Positions 47,348 through 56,338 of a DNA stretch of 64,000 nt are shown here, in pieces. Origin of the DNA: a bacterium C-53 (GTDB lineage: Bacteria > Bacillota > Clostridia > Lachnospirales > Lachnospiraceae); assembly GCA_003612525.1 (NCBI GenBank), contig RAZD01000019.1, positions 1-64,000 of the forward strand. Reading direction: 5' to 3'. The position numbers and the translations under genes are program-made. Positions within the stretch are counted from its first letter, which is position 1. Each line of letters opens with the position of its first letter. Under the pieces are notes generated by a model. The model had not been told where the DNA came from. It saw nothing but the letters and a program-made list of their open reading frames with translations, and searched no databases.

Positions 47348-48511
47348 ATGAAAGCAGACAAAATTAGAGAAGGAATTTACTGGGTTGGAGCCATTGACTG
47401 GGCGGTACGGAATTTTCATGGTTATCTGACGGAAAAGGGCACGACATACGGGGCATATTTGATTGTGGACGAGAAAGTCACATTGATTGATACGGTGAAA
47501 GCATCGTTTGAGGATGAGATGTTTGCACGTATTTCTGATATTGTTTCACCTGAAGAGATTGATATTGTGATCTCAAATCATGTGGAGATGGACCATTCGG
47601 GCGGCATTCCCGAAGTGGTAAAGCGTTGTCCGAAGGCGGTGATTTATACATGTGAACCGTCAGGAAAGAAAGGGCTTACGGCGCATTACGGCGATCATAA
47701 TTATCAGACAGTGAAGAGTGGCGACAGCATTTCAATCGGACAGCGCACTTTGCAGTTTGTGTCAACTCCGATGCTGCACTGGCCGGATAATATGGTAACA
47801 TACTGCCCGGAGGAGAAAATTCTGTTTTCAAATGATGCGTTTGGCCAGCATTTTGCAAGTGCGGAGCGGTTTGACGATGAGCTTCCGTTATCTGACATTT
47901 TATATCAGGCAAAAAGCTATTATGCAAATATTATTATGTGTTTTGGCAAGCAGGTGCAGGGCGCATACGCACAGGTGAAGAATCTGGATATTGACATGAT
48001 TGCTCCGGCGCATGGGGTAGTCTGGAGAAGCCATGTAAAGGATATACTGGGTGCATATGCGAAGTGGAGTGAAAACAGTCCTGAATCCGGCGCTGTTGTC
48101 GTGTTTGACAGTATGTGGCATTCGACGGAGAAGATGGCGAAAGCGATTGCACAGGGCTTTCATGATGCCGGGTACAGCGTGAGGATTTATGATTTAAAGG
48201 CAAGCCACTGGTCGCAGATCGTTCCGGATATTCTCACAAGCAAATACCTTGCGGTAGGTTCCCCGACGCTCAATAATCAGATGATGCCGAGTGTAGCGGC
48301 GTTTTTGTGCTATTTGAAGGGATTGTCGCCGAAGAACAGACAGGCATTTGCATTTGGCTCCTTTGGCTGGGGCGGCCAGAGTGTGCCATACGTAGAAAAA
48401 GAACTTGAGCAGTGCGGATTTACCCTGTGTATGGAAGGAATAAAGGTTACGTATATTCCTTCTGAGGAGAAACTTGCAGAGATTGAGGCATGCGTCAGGA
48501 AACTGGTTTGA
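47348..48511 (+). CDS. Flavodiiron protein (FprA-like A-type flavoprotein)
   Basis: This 387-residue oxygen- or NO-reducing enzyme protects anaerobes by four-electron reduction of O2 to water. The β-lactamase-like di-iron domain has ligands H78, E80, D82 and H83 (NHVEMDHSGG) and later His in PMLHWPDN and APAHGVVWR. The C-terminal flavodoxin domain (about 250-385) binds FMN (VVVFDSMWHSTEKMA, GSPTLNNQMMP, GSFGWGGQ). Electrons normally come from rubredoxin, and a rubredoxin gene lies 3.7 kb downstream, beyond a restriction-modification cassette. RBS AAGGAGG precedes the ATG. Confidence 0.93.
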   Translation: MKADKIREGIYWVGAIDWAVRNFHGYLTEKGTTYGAYLIVDEKVTLIDTVKASFEDEMFARISDIVSPEEIDIVISNHVEMDHSGGIPEVVKRCPKAVIYTCEPSGKKGLTAHYGDHNYQTVKSGDSISIGQRTLQFVSTPMLHWPDNMVTYCPEEKILFSNDAFGQHFASAERFDDELPLSDILYQAKSYYANIIMCFGKQVQGAYAQVKNLDIDMIAPAHGVVWRSHVKDILGAYAKWSENSPESGAVVVFDSMWHSTEKMAKAIAQGFHDAGYSVRIYDLKASHWSQIVPDILTSKYLAVGSPTLNNQMMPSVAAFLCYLKGLSPKNRQAFAFGSFGWGGQSVPYVEKELEQCGFTLCMEGIKVTYIPSEEKLAEIEACVRKLV

Positions 48512-48548
48512 GAATGGCGCTGTCCGAATGACATTTGAGAATGAATGG

Positions 48549-48588
48549 AAGCATAAAGGCTGCGCTTTGAGGCGCCTTTATGCTTTTT
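48549..48588 (+). terminator. Terminator after the flavodiiron gene
   Basis: A 10-bp perfect stem (48551-48560 with 48574-48583) plus a flanking A/T pair and a T run to 48588. Confidence 0.88.
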
Positions 48589-48659
48589 CTTTTATAACCA
48601 AAGCAACTTGAGTAGTATCATCCGGTGGATGAACGATAATTGAGAGCAGGAGGCTGAAA

Positions 48660-50681
48660 ATGACGGAAACAAGGGTGATTGTAATTCCGGAAGGGAAAAT
48701 TTGCGATTATGTGGACGGCAGTTTTCGGGACGATACTCCGGAAGAATATGTCCGCCAGACAATTGAAAAGCGTCTGATAAATGAACACAAGTATCAGCCT
48801 GAGCAGATTCACGTTGAATACATACTTCAATCCGGTTCACGCAGACCGCGTGCAGATATTGTGATTTTTGACAGGGATTGCCCTGCCCGGACACAGGAAA
48901 ATATAAAATTAATAATAGAGTGTAAGAGGGAATCTGTAGATGCCCGGCACTCAAAAGAAGGGATAGAACAGCTAAAGTCCTATATGTCAATCTGTTCAAA
49001 CTGTGAGTGGGGGATGTGGACAAATGGAAGACAGAAGGAGGTTTTTCGCAAGGTTGTAAACGATAAAGGGCAGATTGATTTTATGGATTATAATGATATT
49101 CCGTCTGCTGACGGCAGTCTGGATGATATTAACCGCCCGAAAAGAACGTCCCTGAAAAATGCTTATGATGATAATCTGTTGTTTGTATTCAAGACATGCC
49201 ACAATCACATACATGTCAATGACGGCCTTCAGAAACAGTCTGCATTTTTTGAGCTGTTAAAAGTAATATTCTGCAAAATTGAGGATGAGCGCAATATTCC
49301 AAATCTCCTTGAGTTTTATGCAACATCCGAGGAACGTTCGAATTCGGATGGTCAGTTGACTGTAAAGAAACGCATTGCGAAAATCTTTGAACGCGTAAAG
49401 AGAAAACATGGTAAAATTTTTGACGCAAATGATGAGATTAAACTGACATCCCGAAGTCTTGCGTACATAGTGAGTGAGTTACAGAAGTACAGTCTGCTGA
49501 ATACAAACATAGATATCAAGGGAAAAGCATATGAGGAAATTGTTGGCGCGAATCTTCGCGGAGACAGAGGTGAATTTTTCACTCCAAGAAATGTTATGAA
49601 GATGGTTGTTGAGATGATCAATCCCAAAATGGAGGAACGTGTGTTAGACAGCTCCTGTGGTACCGGCGGTTTTTTGGTGACTGCAATGACACACGTTATG
49701 GATGAACTGGAAAGGACTTTTTCAGAGCAGATCGGCTTCAGGCGTGAAGAGTGGGACAATGATTCAACCAGGGCTTTTCATGACAGGGTTTCGGAAATGG
49801 CATCGCACTATTATTTCGGTTTCGATATTAATCCCGATCTTGTAAAAGCAACGAAAATGAATATGGTTATGAATAATGATGGAAGCGGCAACATTTTGCA
49901 GACAAATTCTCTGCTTCCTCCGCACGAATGGACAGATGAATTCCGTGCAAAATTAGCGGAAGCGCTTGGAATTGAGAAAGGTGAGATGCGCAACCATAAG
50001 ACAATCGGATATTTTGATGTGATTATAACCAACCCTCCGTTTGGCAGTAAGATTCCGATCAAAGATAAAAGTATCCTTGAACAGTTTGAACTCGCTCATA
50101 TCTGGGAAAAGAATAAGAAAACGGATGTATGGACGAAAACTGACAGACTACAGTCTTGTGTACCTCCGGAAATCCTTTTTGTTGAGCGGTGCACACAATT
50201 GCTTGTAGACGGCGGCAGGATGGGGATTGTTCTTCCGGATTCGATTCTTGGCTCGCCCGGGTTGGGCTATATCCGGGAATGGCTGATAAAAAACCATCGT
50301 ATTATTGGAAGTATTGATTTGCATGCGGATACATTTCAGCCCAATAACGGGACACAGACTTCTGTGCTGTTTTTACAGAAAAAGACTCAAAAACAGAAAG
50401 ATGACGAAGAGAAGAGCGGTATCATGTCCGATTACAATATTTTTATGGCAATGGTAGAAAAAGTAGGCCATGACAAACGCGGAAATCCTGTATTCAAAAG
50501 AGATAAGGAAGGCAATGAAATTCTTGTGTCCGATGAGGACCGAATTGTTGTCCATGCTGACAGGAGTAGGGGAAGTGAAATAGTTTTTCATGAGCGTAAG
50601 AAAAAGGTCGAAGATGACCAGACTGTTGATGTACCTTCAATCTTTGCAGATTGGAAAAAAGAGGAGGGCATTGCGTGGTAG
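48660..50681 (+). CDS. Fused nuclease-methyltransferase of a BcgI-like/type I-like R-M system
   Basis: This 673-residue protein has two parts. Residues 1-130 form a PD-(D/E)XK-like, HSDR_N-type nuclease domain: D66 (RPRADIVIF), then E87-C-K89 (LIIECKRE), then a QLKSYM helix. Residues about 275-620 are an N6-adenine methyltransferase with SAM motif DSSCGTGGFL near 331-340 and catalytic NPPF at 458-461. No helicase motor is present. This nuclease-plus-methylase arrangement, followed by an S subunit, matches the A subunit of BcgI-type (IIB) systems, which cut on both sides of their site. A degenerate nuclease leaving a pure methylase is also possible. AGGAGG lies six bases before ATG 48660. Confidence 0.82.
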   Translation: MTETRVIVIPEGKICDYVDGSFRDDTPEEYVRQTIEKRLINEHKYQPEQIHVEYILQSGSRRPRADIVIFDRDCPARTQENIKLIIECKRESVDARHSKEGIEQLKSYMSICSNCEWGMWTNGRQKEVFRKVVNDKGQIDFMDYNDIPSADGSLDDINRPKRTSLKNAYDDNLLFVFKTCHNHIHVNDGLQKQSAFFELLKVIFCKIEDERNIPNLLEFYATSEERSNSDGQLTVKKRIAKIFERVKRKHGKIFDANDEIKLTSRSLAYIVSELQKYSLLNTNIDIKGKAYEEIVGANLRGDRGEFFTPRNVMKMVVEMINPKMEERVLDSSCGTGGFLVTAMTHVMDELERTFSEQIGFRREEWDNDSTRAFHDRVSEMASHYYFGFDINPDLVKATKMNMVMNNDGSGNILQTNSLLPPHEWTDEFRAKLAEALGIEKGEMRNHKTIGYFDVIITNPPFGSKIPIKDKSILEQFELAHIWEKNKKTDVWTKTDRLQSCVPPEILFVERCTQLLVDGGRMGIVLPDSILGSPGLGYIREWLIKNHRIIGSIDLHADTFQPNNGTQTSVLFLQKKTQKQKDDEEKSGIMSDYNIFMAMVEKVGHDKRGNPVFKRDKEGNEILVSDEDRIVVHADRSRGSEIVFHERKKKVEDDQTVDVPSIFADWKKEEGIAW

Positions 50682-52117
50682 ATTGCGAATCGACATATAA
50701 ATTAAAAGAGAATCAGTTAAAATGGTGTTCGGTTCCCTTGTCTGAAGTATTTTTGCATGGAAGGCGTCTGGAGGCGGGGACGTATGATATTGAGAGCAAA
50801 CGTGCAATTTCCGTGATAGAAAGTTGTAAGTTTGGCAGTAGAGATCTGCTTTCATCGGACGGACCTGTGAAGGCGGCATATCATGCTCCCCGATTTAAGC
50901 GGAAATATGTGCCTGAAACGGCGCCTGGAGCAGTTGGATTTTTGGGGAGCGCCGAGATGCTTCAGGTGAAACCAAAGGCTGAGAAGTTTATTACGGGGGA
51001 GTCGGCTGAAAAATTAAATTTATTTGCTGAAAAAGGAACCGTATTATTGTCCTGTTCCGGAACTATCGGAAGGATATCTTATGCAAGTGATTCTATAAGG
51101 CCTTTCGCTCTGAGCCAGCATATCATCAGGATTGTGTGTAAGGAATACAGTGGATATATTTACGCATGCCTTTCCAATCAATTTATGCAGCAGCAGATTC
51201 GGGCTTTGACGTATGGAGCTGTCATACAGGAGATAGAACCGGAACATCTTGCAAGAGTCATAGTCCCGGAAGCTCCGTGTGAAGTAAAAGAAAAAATACA
51301 TCATTTAATTGTTGATTCCTATAAACTGCGTGACAGTTCCAATTTCTTTATAGATGAGGCGACACAGTTGCTTGCGGAGGAACTGTCTTTACCTCCTGTT
51401 TTGGACTTTCAGGGAAGTAACGTGTCGGAAACTGTAAATGCATTCTGTGTAAAGCTGAGCGAGCTAAGAGGCCGTGTAGACGCCTCTTATCATATTCCTG
51501 TGGCAGATGATATTATAAATCATTTAAAGGCGCATGCATCGGAGGTTACGGTAATTGGAGATCAACGTATCAGCAAAGATATTATTCTTGCCGGTGTATT
51601 TAAACGGACGTACGTAGAAGAAGAATATGGATATCCATTTCTGGGAGGCCGGGAAATCACACAGTTAAATCCTAAAACAGAGAAGTATCTTTCCAAAGTA
51701 ATTCATAAAAAAAGATATGAAAAAGAATTAAAAGTAACGGAAAATATGATTTTAGTAACGGATAGGGGAACGATTGGCATAACCGCGCTTGTGCCAAAAC
51801 ATTGGAACGGGTATGCTGTCAGCCAGAACGTATTAAAACTGATTCCGGCGGATGATGATATAGCGGGCTATCTTTTTATTTTCCTGAATAGTGAATGGGG
51901 AATGGAATTGGTTCGCAGACACACATATGGTTCGGTAATTGATATGATCGACGGTAAGAGTCTTGCGTCCGTGGAAATTCCTCTGCTGAAAAACAAAGAT
52001 ATCCAGATGCGCATCAATTCTTTAGCGCTGTCCGCAAACAGAAAGCGTTATGAAGCATACCGGCTGGAAAAGGAAGCTTTGCGGATTCTGGATGAGGATG
52101 TGATACACGCAAAATAA
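50675..52117 (+). CDS. Specificity subunit (HsdS/BcgI B-like)
   Basis: This 480-residue protein has two target-recognition halves of type I S-subunit character. TRD1 is at about residues 1-190 (KWCSVPLSEVFLHGRR, LLSCSGTIGRISYAS, VIQEIEPEHLARVIVP). A helical spacer follows, then TRD2 at about 245-450 (ILVTDRGTIGITALVP, SVIDMIDGKSLASVEIP) and a C-terminal helix. The two TRDs imply a bipartite recognition sequence. The start is GTG 50675, six bases after GAGGAGGG and overlapping the upstream stop by seven bases. Coupling supports equimolar complex formation. No hsdR helicase gene is present nearby. Confidence 0.85.
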   Translation: MVDCESTYKLKENQLKWCSVPLSEVFLHGRRLEAGTYDIESKRAISVIESCKFGSRDLLSSDGPVKAAYHAPRFKRKYVPETAPGAVGFLGSAEMLQVKPKAEKFITGESAEKLNLFAEKGTVLLSCSGTIGRISYASDSIRPFALSQHIIRIVCKEYSGYIYACLSNQFMQQQIRALTYGAVIQEIEPEHLARVIVPEAPCEVKEKIHHLIVDSYKLRDSSNFFIDEATQLLAEELSLPPVLDFQGSNVSETVNAFCVKLSELRGRVDASYHIPVADDIINHLKAHASEVTVIGDQRISKDIILAGVFKRTYVEEEYGYPFLGGREITQLNPKTEKYLSKVIHKKRYEKELKVTENMILVTDRGTIGITALVPKHWNGYAVSQNVLKLIPADDDIAGYLFIFLNSEWGMELVRRHTYGSVIDMIDGKSLASVEIPLLKNKDIQMRINSLALSANRKRYEAYRLEKEALRILDEDVIHAK

Positions 52118-52133
52118 GAAATCTTACAAATTT

Positions 52134-52162
52134 TTCAAACTTCTGCCCTTTACTTGTATAAT
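52134..52162 (+). promoter_or_regulatory. Promoter of the rubredoxin gene
   Basis: TTCAAA (52134-52139), a 17-base spacer and TATAAT (52157-52162). It gives rubredoxin its own start independent of the restriction-modification genes. Confidence 0.6.
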
Positions 52163-52212
52163 TATCGTGGGAAATGAGGAAATTATACAGTAATATACGG
52201 AGGTTATGAGCT

Positions 52213-52371
52213 ATGAAATATATATGTGACGTATGTAAATGGGAATACGATGAGGAAAAAGGGTATCCCGAGGGCGGAATCGCACCGGGGACAAAATGGG
52301 AGGATGTGCCGGATGACTTCCTGTGTCCTCTCTGCTTTGTGGGAAAAGATCAGTTTTCGGAAATCGTGTGA
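52213..52371 (+). CDS. Rubredoxin
   Basis: This 52-residue electron carrier has one Fe(Cys)4 site. The first CxxC is CDVC near residue 5 (KYICDVCKWEYDEEKG), the second is CPLC near residue 38 (DDFLCPLCFVGKDQF), with the usual GIAPGTKWEDVP between. It is the typical partner of flavodiiron proteins, rubrerythrin and superoxide reductase. GGAGG at 52199-52203 precedes ATG 52213. It lies 96 bp after the S subunit with its own promoter and is followed by two hairpins. Confidence 0.92.
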   Translation: MKYICDVCKWEYDEEKGYPEGGIAPGTKWEDVPDDFLCPLCFVGKDQFSEIV

Positions 52372-52429
52372 AGTGAGATTCTGACGTGTCTGAGAGAACG
52401 ACGGCTTGGAACTTTTATGGCTTCACACC

Positions 52430-52459
52430 GGAGAATGCCCCTGAATACGGGCATTCTCC
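52430..52459 (+). terminator. First hairpin after rubredoxin
   Basis: A perfect 11-bp stem (52430-52440 with 52449-52459) and eight-base loop. The T tract after it is interrupted, so it may pause or protect rather than fully terminate. Confidence 0.6.
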
Positions 52460-52484
52460 TTACAAATTTTATTTTGCAGTGAAG

Positions 52485-52525
52485 CTGCCGTACTTTTGAT
52501 TTTATCAAAGTACAGCAGTTTTTTT
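52485..52525 (+). terminator. Second terminator after rubredoxin
   Basis: A long stem of about 14 pairs with one mismatch and one bulge (CTGC at 52485-52488 closing with GCAG at 52515-52518), followed by seven T residues. Confidence 0.8.
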
Positions 52526-52588
52526 ATTTTTGTTAAGGCGGATTATGAATATACGGATGTGCCTGCCGGGATTTTTTGGAGGTGAAAT

Positions 52589-53113
52589 ATGAAGTATGTA
52601 ATGAAATCAGGTACACTTTCTGATTGTGAGAAAGCATTGATACGTGTGAAAGGTGATTTTATTGGACCTGGAAAGAAACTTTATTATGCAGACGGAACAG
52701 TGGCTTTGCAGACTGACATACGGAAGCGGGAAACAGGATATGACAAAACGGATGATGTTCGTTTCCGGTATTATGTGATGCTTGACGTATGGGGAAATGA
52801 AGTTGCGGTTGGAAAGCCTGATTATGAGAAGGGAGAAGATCCGATATCTGCCGGATGGCCTGTCTGCCGGATGCCAAAGACGGCCCATATGCAGCTTTTG
52901 TTTCGCGAGAGAGAATACTTCTTAAGAGTAGTGAACAGTCAGAACTATACACTCAAAGAGTCGTCAGGAAAAATTATGCTTCATATTTCGCACAGAGGTT
53001 TATCGGGTGGATGGGACATAGAGGCGGATGATCTGTTTTCTCCGGAGGTTGTATGCGGTATATATGTCTTTTGCAGGTACCTGGAGCAGGAAAATGAATT
53101 TATAATAGTATAG
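52589..53113 (+). CDS. Hypothetical protein, possible LURP-one/tubby-like β-barrel
   Basis: I do not firmly recognise this 174-residue soluble protein. It is β-rich with no membrane segment. The opening KYVMKSGTLSDCEKALIRVKGDFIG, a KLYYADGTVALQT strand pair and later HMQLLFREREYFLRVVNSQNYTL are compatible with the LURP-one-related β-barrel fold, which binds membranes or ligands. The C-terminal SHRGLSGGWDIEADDLFSPEVVCGIYVFCRYLEQENEF has alternating strands. It is transcribed alone between the rubredoxin terminators and a LacI gene. GGAGG at 52579-52583 precedes ATG 52589. Confidence 0.55.
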   Translation: MKYVMKSGTLSDCEKALIRVKGDFIGPGKKLYYADGTVALQTDIRKRETGYDKTDDVRFRYYVMLDVWGNEVAVGKPDYEKGEDPISAGWPVCRMPKTAHMQLLFREREYFLRVVNSQNYTLKESSGKIMLHISHRGLSGGWDIEADDLFSPEVVCGIYVFCRYLEQENEFIIV

Positions 53114-53130
53114 ACTGGTAACAGTATACC

Positions 53131-53159
53131 TTGACTTCCTGTGAAAGTAAGATTATAAT
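53131..53159 (+). promoter_or_regulatory. Promoter of the lacI-type gene
   Basis: TTGACT (53131-53136), exactly 17 bases and a consensus TATAAT (53154-53159), 28 bases before the start. Confidence 0.8.
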
Positions 53160-53187
53160 ATGACATCTGACAAGAACGGGGGATAGT

Positions 53188-54231
53188 ATGCGGATAAAAG
53201 CAAAGGAAATTGCAAAAGAGCTTGGAATTTCACCGGCAACCGTTTCGCTTGCCCTGAATGACAGGCCAGGAGTCAGCCCTCAGACAAGACAGCAGATTCT
53301 TGATTATGTCAGAGAGAAGGAAGAGAAGCAGTTTTTTGAGCAGATGCAGGGTACGAAGATATGCAAGGGAACCGTTATGATGCTCAATTATATTAAAAAC
53401 GGTATTATCATGGAACGAAGTGCAGGACAGCCTTCTGCGCTGGTGGAGGAAGCAGAGAGGGCGGTGTCTTTTGCGGGATATCAGATCTGTTATCGGATTT
53501 ATCAGGAGAGAACACAGAGTCTTTCGGATTTACTGGAGGACTGTCGCAGAATGAATGTCAGGGGAATTTATATTATGGCAGCAGAGATGCGGCAAGGCGA
53601 TATCTATCCGTTTCTTGATCTGAAAGTACCGATTGTAATTGGCGACAATCTGTTTTATGAGGCGGGGCTTGACAGCTTTTTGATTGACAACCGTGAGGGG
53701 ATTGAGCGGTGTGTGGATTATCTGGTTGATAAGGGGCACAGCCATATTGTATATCTGGCCGAAACGATTGATATTTTTAATTTTGTGGAACGCAGAGAGG
53801 CCTTCATTCTGGAAATGGCAAAACGCCAGTGCGGAGATGCTACCAACCGAATCCGCCATCTGGGGAGCAATGTGGAGGATGTATATGCATCCATGAGACA
53901 GTATCTTAATGAAGGAATCAAGGGAACGACGGCCTTTGTACTGGAAAGTTCCGTGATTTCACTTGGGGCAGGCAAGGCGCTTTTGGAGCGTCAGATACGG
54001 ATTCCGAGAGACGTATCCCTGATTGGATTCGATGCGCTTCCTCCTGTCAGTCTGCCGGGCATAGATCTGACGCTGATTAAAGGGACGCATACAAAACGTC
54101 ATCTGGCGGCAATCCGGCACCTCATACGTCATATAGAAGGAGATGATGAGGAAATCGTGAGAATCTATTATAAGACACGGCTTTTGGAGGGGAAAAGCGT
54201 CTTTGACAAAGCAAAATATATTTACCGTTGA
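53188..54231 (+). CDS. LacI family transcriptional regulator
   Basis: This 347-residue regulator has an N-terminal helix-turn-helix (residues 3-27, KAKEIAKELGISPATVSLALN) and hinge helix, then a periplasmic-binding-protein-like sugar domain with VPIVIGDN, GIERCVDYLVDKGHSHIVYL and VSLIGFDALPP. It is upstream of a PTS transporter and a glycosidase and most likely controls them by a sugar or sugar-phosphate. Its own promoter is strong. A hairpin follows the stop, so the PTS genes are transcribed separately or by partial read-through. Confidence 0.9.
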   Translation: MRIKAKEIAKELGISPATVSLALNDRPGVSPQTRQQILDYVREKEEKQFFEQMQGTKICKGTVMMLNYIKNGIIMERSAGQPSALVEEAERAVSFAGYQICYRIYQERTQSLSDLLEDCRRMNVRGIYIMAAEMRQGDIYPFLDLKVPIVIGDNLFYEAGLDSFLIDNREGIERCVDYLVDKGHSHIVYLAETIDIFNFVERREAFILEMAKRQCGDATNRIRHLGSNVEDVYASMRQYLNEGIKGTTAFVLESSVISLGAGKALLERQIRIPRDVSLIGFDALPPVSLPGIDLTLIKGTHTKRHLAAIRHLIRHIEGDDEEIVRIYYKTRLLEGKSVFDKAKYIYR

Positions 54232-54240
54232 CAAATATTG

Positions 54241-54278
54241 CCATGCATTTAAAGAAAATTTAAATGCATGGTATTTTT
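54241..54278 (+). terminator. Terminator between lacI-type gene and PTS gene
   Basis: A perfect 13-bp inverted repeat (54241-54253 with 54259-54271), a five-base loop and TATTTTTG. Its palindromic ATGCAT core could also serve as a protein site, but terminator geometry is the simpler reading. The remaining DNA to 54446 shows no clear promoter. Confidence 0.75.
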
Positions 54279-54446
54279 GTACAAAAATAGGAAGATGAAT
54301 CGTGGAATGGAGAAGGTAAAACAACAGAAAGTGAGAAAAATCTGAGTAGGATTGAGGCATAAACAGAAAGGTGATACCATGAATCCAGATAAAAAGTGCG
54401 CGCTTTGATCTGACAAATCATGAAGAGATGTAATGGAGGAACTATC

Positions 54447-56303
54447 ATGGCAAAAAACTATGATCAATTGTCAAAAGACATTGTAAAGTATGTAGGTGGA
54501 ACAGAGAATGTCATTTCGCTTTTCCACTGTGCAACTCGTCTGCGTTTCAAAGTGAAGGACACGGCGGTTGTAGATCAGGAAAATCTCTCTCAGCTTTCCG
54601 GTGTTATCAAAGTGTTGGAAAGCGGCGGTCAGATTCAGATTGTGATCGGAAATCATGTAGCGGATGTATGTGAAGCAGTTTTCAATAATACGGATTTAAA
54701 GAGGGATGCAGGTGCGCAGACAGAAGAAGGAGCGGGAAAACAGAATCTTCTGAACACCTTTATGGATACGATTTCCGGTATTTTTGCTCCTATGCTTGGC
54801 GCAATGAGTGGAGCCGGTATGTTAAAAGCGCTCCTGATTCTTTGCACTACACTGAACCTATTGACGCCTGAGATGGGCACTTACCGCATTCTTCAGGCGG
54901 CGGGAGACGGAGTCTTCACCTTTCTGCCTATTATGCTTGCGGTGACAGCGGCTAAAAAGTTCAAGGCCAATATGTTTGTATCGATGGCGGTTGCGGCGGC
55001 TCTTGTTTACCCGGATCTGACATCTGCGTTTTCAGCAGGAGAATCTCTGACCTTTCTGAAGATTCCGGTTGTGCTTGTGAGCTATACTTCTTCTGTAATA
55101 CCGATTATTATTTCGGTATACGTACTGTCGAAGCTGGAAAAGGCGCTCAATAAAGTGATGCCGGCGATGGTGAAGAATTTCCTGATTCCGTTAGTCAGCT
55201 TGGTTGTTGTTGTGCCGTTGACTTTCCTTGTAATCGGACCCATTGCGGATACGGCAGGAAAACTTTTGGCTTCCGGTTATACCGGAATGGTAGCGCTGAA
55301 TCCGGTTATTGCTGGAGGAATTCTGGGCCTGATCTGGCCGGCGGCTGTCATGTTTGGCGTACATTGGGGCTTTGTACCAATTGTTATGAATAACATTGCC
55401 ACATATGGAAGGGATACCCTGTTCGTAATCACAGGACCAAACAATATGGCGCAGGCCGGTGCGACGCTTGGCGTATTTTTAAAAACAAAAAATAAGGAAA
55501 TCAAGGAGCTTGCAGGACCTTCCGCATTATCGGCGGTTCTGGCCGGCATTACGGAACCTGCGATTTACGGTGTGACATTAAGATTTAAGAAGCCATTCTT
55601 CATCGGAGCCGTATTCTCAGGAATCGCAGGGGCAATCGTGGCAGCGGCAGGCACGGGAGCGCCTACTTTGCTCGGAACAAGCCTTCTGTCACTTCCGGGT
55701 TATATAGGAACAGGTTTTGTGGGATTTTTGATTGCTTGTGCGATTGCGTATTTTGGTTCTGCAATTGTGACGTATCTGTTTGGTTACAGCGATGATATGC
55801 TTCCGAAGAAAAAGGAAGAAGTCCCGGCGGCGGTTGAGGCTGTGAAAGATGAAGTTTTAAAGGCTCCGGTCAGTGGAAGGGCCATTCCCTTATCCGAAGT
55901 AAAAGATGAAGCGTTTGCGGAAGGCATGCTGGGAAAAGGAGCGGCTATCATACCGGAAAACGGTGATATCTGTGCACCTTGCGACGGTGTAATCAGTGTC
56001 ATGTATCCGACAGGCCATGCAATTGGGATTCAGACTCCTGCAGGGGCGGAAGTTCTGATTCATATCGGAATGGACACGGTGTCTTTGAACGGAAAAGGTT
56101 TTGACGTGCGCGTAAAAGAGGGCCAGGCGGTGAAGGCGGGAGATTTGCTGGTGAAGGCCGATCTTAAGACCATCAAAGAGGCGGGGCTTGACAGCACCAC
56201 GCCGGTGATTGTAACGAACACGGATGATTATCTGGATGTAAAACAGGAGAAGACCGGAACTATCCGTCAGGGTGAGAATCTTTTGATGTGTATTGGAAAA
56301 TAA
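54447..56303 (+). CDS. PTS β-glucoside-type transporter subunit IIBCA
   Basis: This 618-residue fused permease imports and phosphorylates a sugar with phosphate from HPr. EIIB is at residues 1-90 with phospho-cysteine C28 (SLFHCATRLRFKVKD). EIIC spans about 105-445 with ten or so membrane helices, including GVHWGFVPIVMNN and GITEPAIYGVTLRFKKPF. EIIA is at about 470-618, with the active histidine near H539 (VLIHIGMDTVSLNGKGF). Domain order BCA is that of BglF/SacX-type β-glucoside and sucrose transporters. The start is ATG 54447 with GGAGG upstream. It is followed 35 bp later by a DUF4038 glycosidase, its likely intracellular partner. Confidence 0.9.
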   Translation: MAKNYDQLSKDIVKYVGGTENVISLFHCATRLRFKVKDTAVVDQENLSQLSGVIKVLESGGQIQIVIGNHVADVCEAVFNNTDLKRDAGAQTEEGAGKQNLLNTFMDTISGIFAPMLGAMSGAGMLKALLILCTTLNLLTPEMGTYRILQAAGDGVFTFLPIMLAVTAAKKFKANMFVSMAVAAALVYPDLTSAFSAGESLTFLKIPVVLVSYTSSVIPIIISVYVLSKLEKALNKVMPAMVKNFLIPLVSLVVVVPLTFLVIGPIADTAGKLLASGYTGMVALNPVIAGGILGLIWPAAVMFGVHWGFVPIVMNNIATYGRDTLFVITGPNNMAQAGATLGVFLKTKNKEIKELAGPSALSAVLAGITEPAIYGVTLRFKKPFFIGAVFSGIAGAIVAAAGTGAPTLLGTSLLSLPGYIGTGFVGFLIACAIAYFGSAIVTYLFGYSDDMLPKKKEEVPAAVEAVKDEVLKAPVSGRAIPLSEVKDEAFAEGMLGKGAAIIPENGDICAPCDGVISVMYPTGHAIGIQTPAGAEVLIHIGMDTVSLNGKGFDVRVKEGQAVKAGDLLVKADLKTIKEAGLDSTTPVIVTNTDDYLDVKQEKTGTIRQGENLLMCIGK

Positions 56304-56338
56304 GGATATAAAAATTGGAGAAGCTGGAGGAGTGTCAC

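Noticed and set aside
48660-50681. Plain type I HsdM assignment
   Set aside because: Standard HsdM lacks the N-terminal D...ExK nuclease-like domain, and no HsdR helicase gene is present; a BcgI-like assignment explains both.
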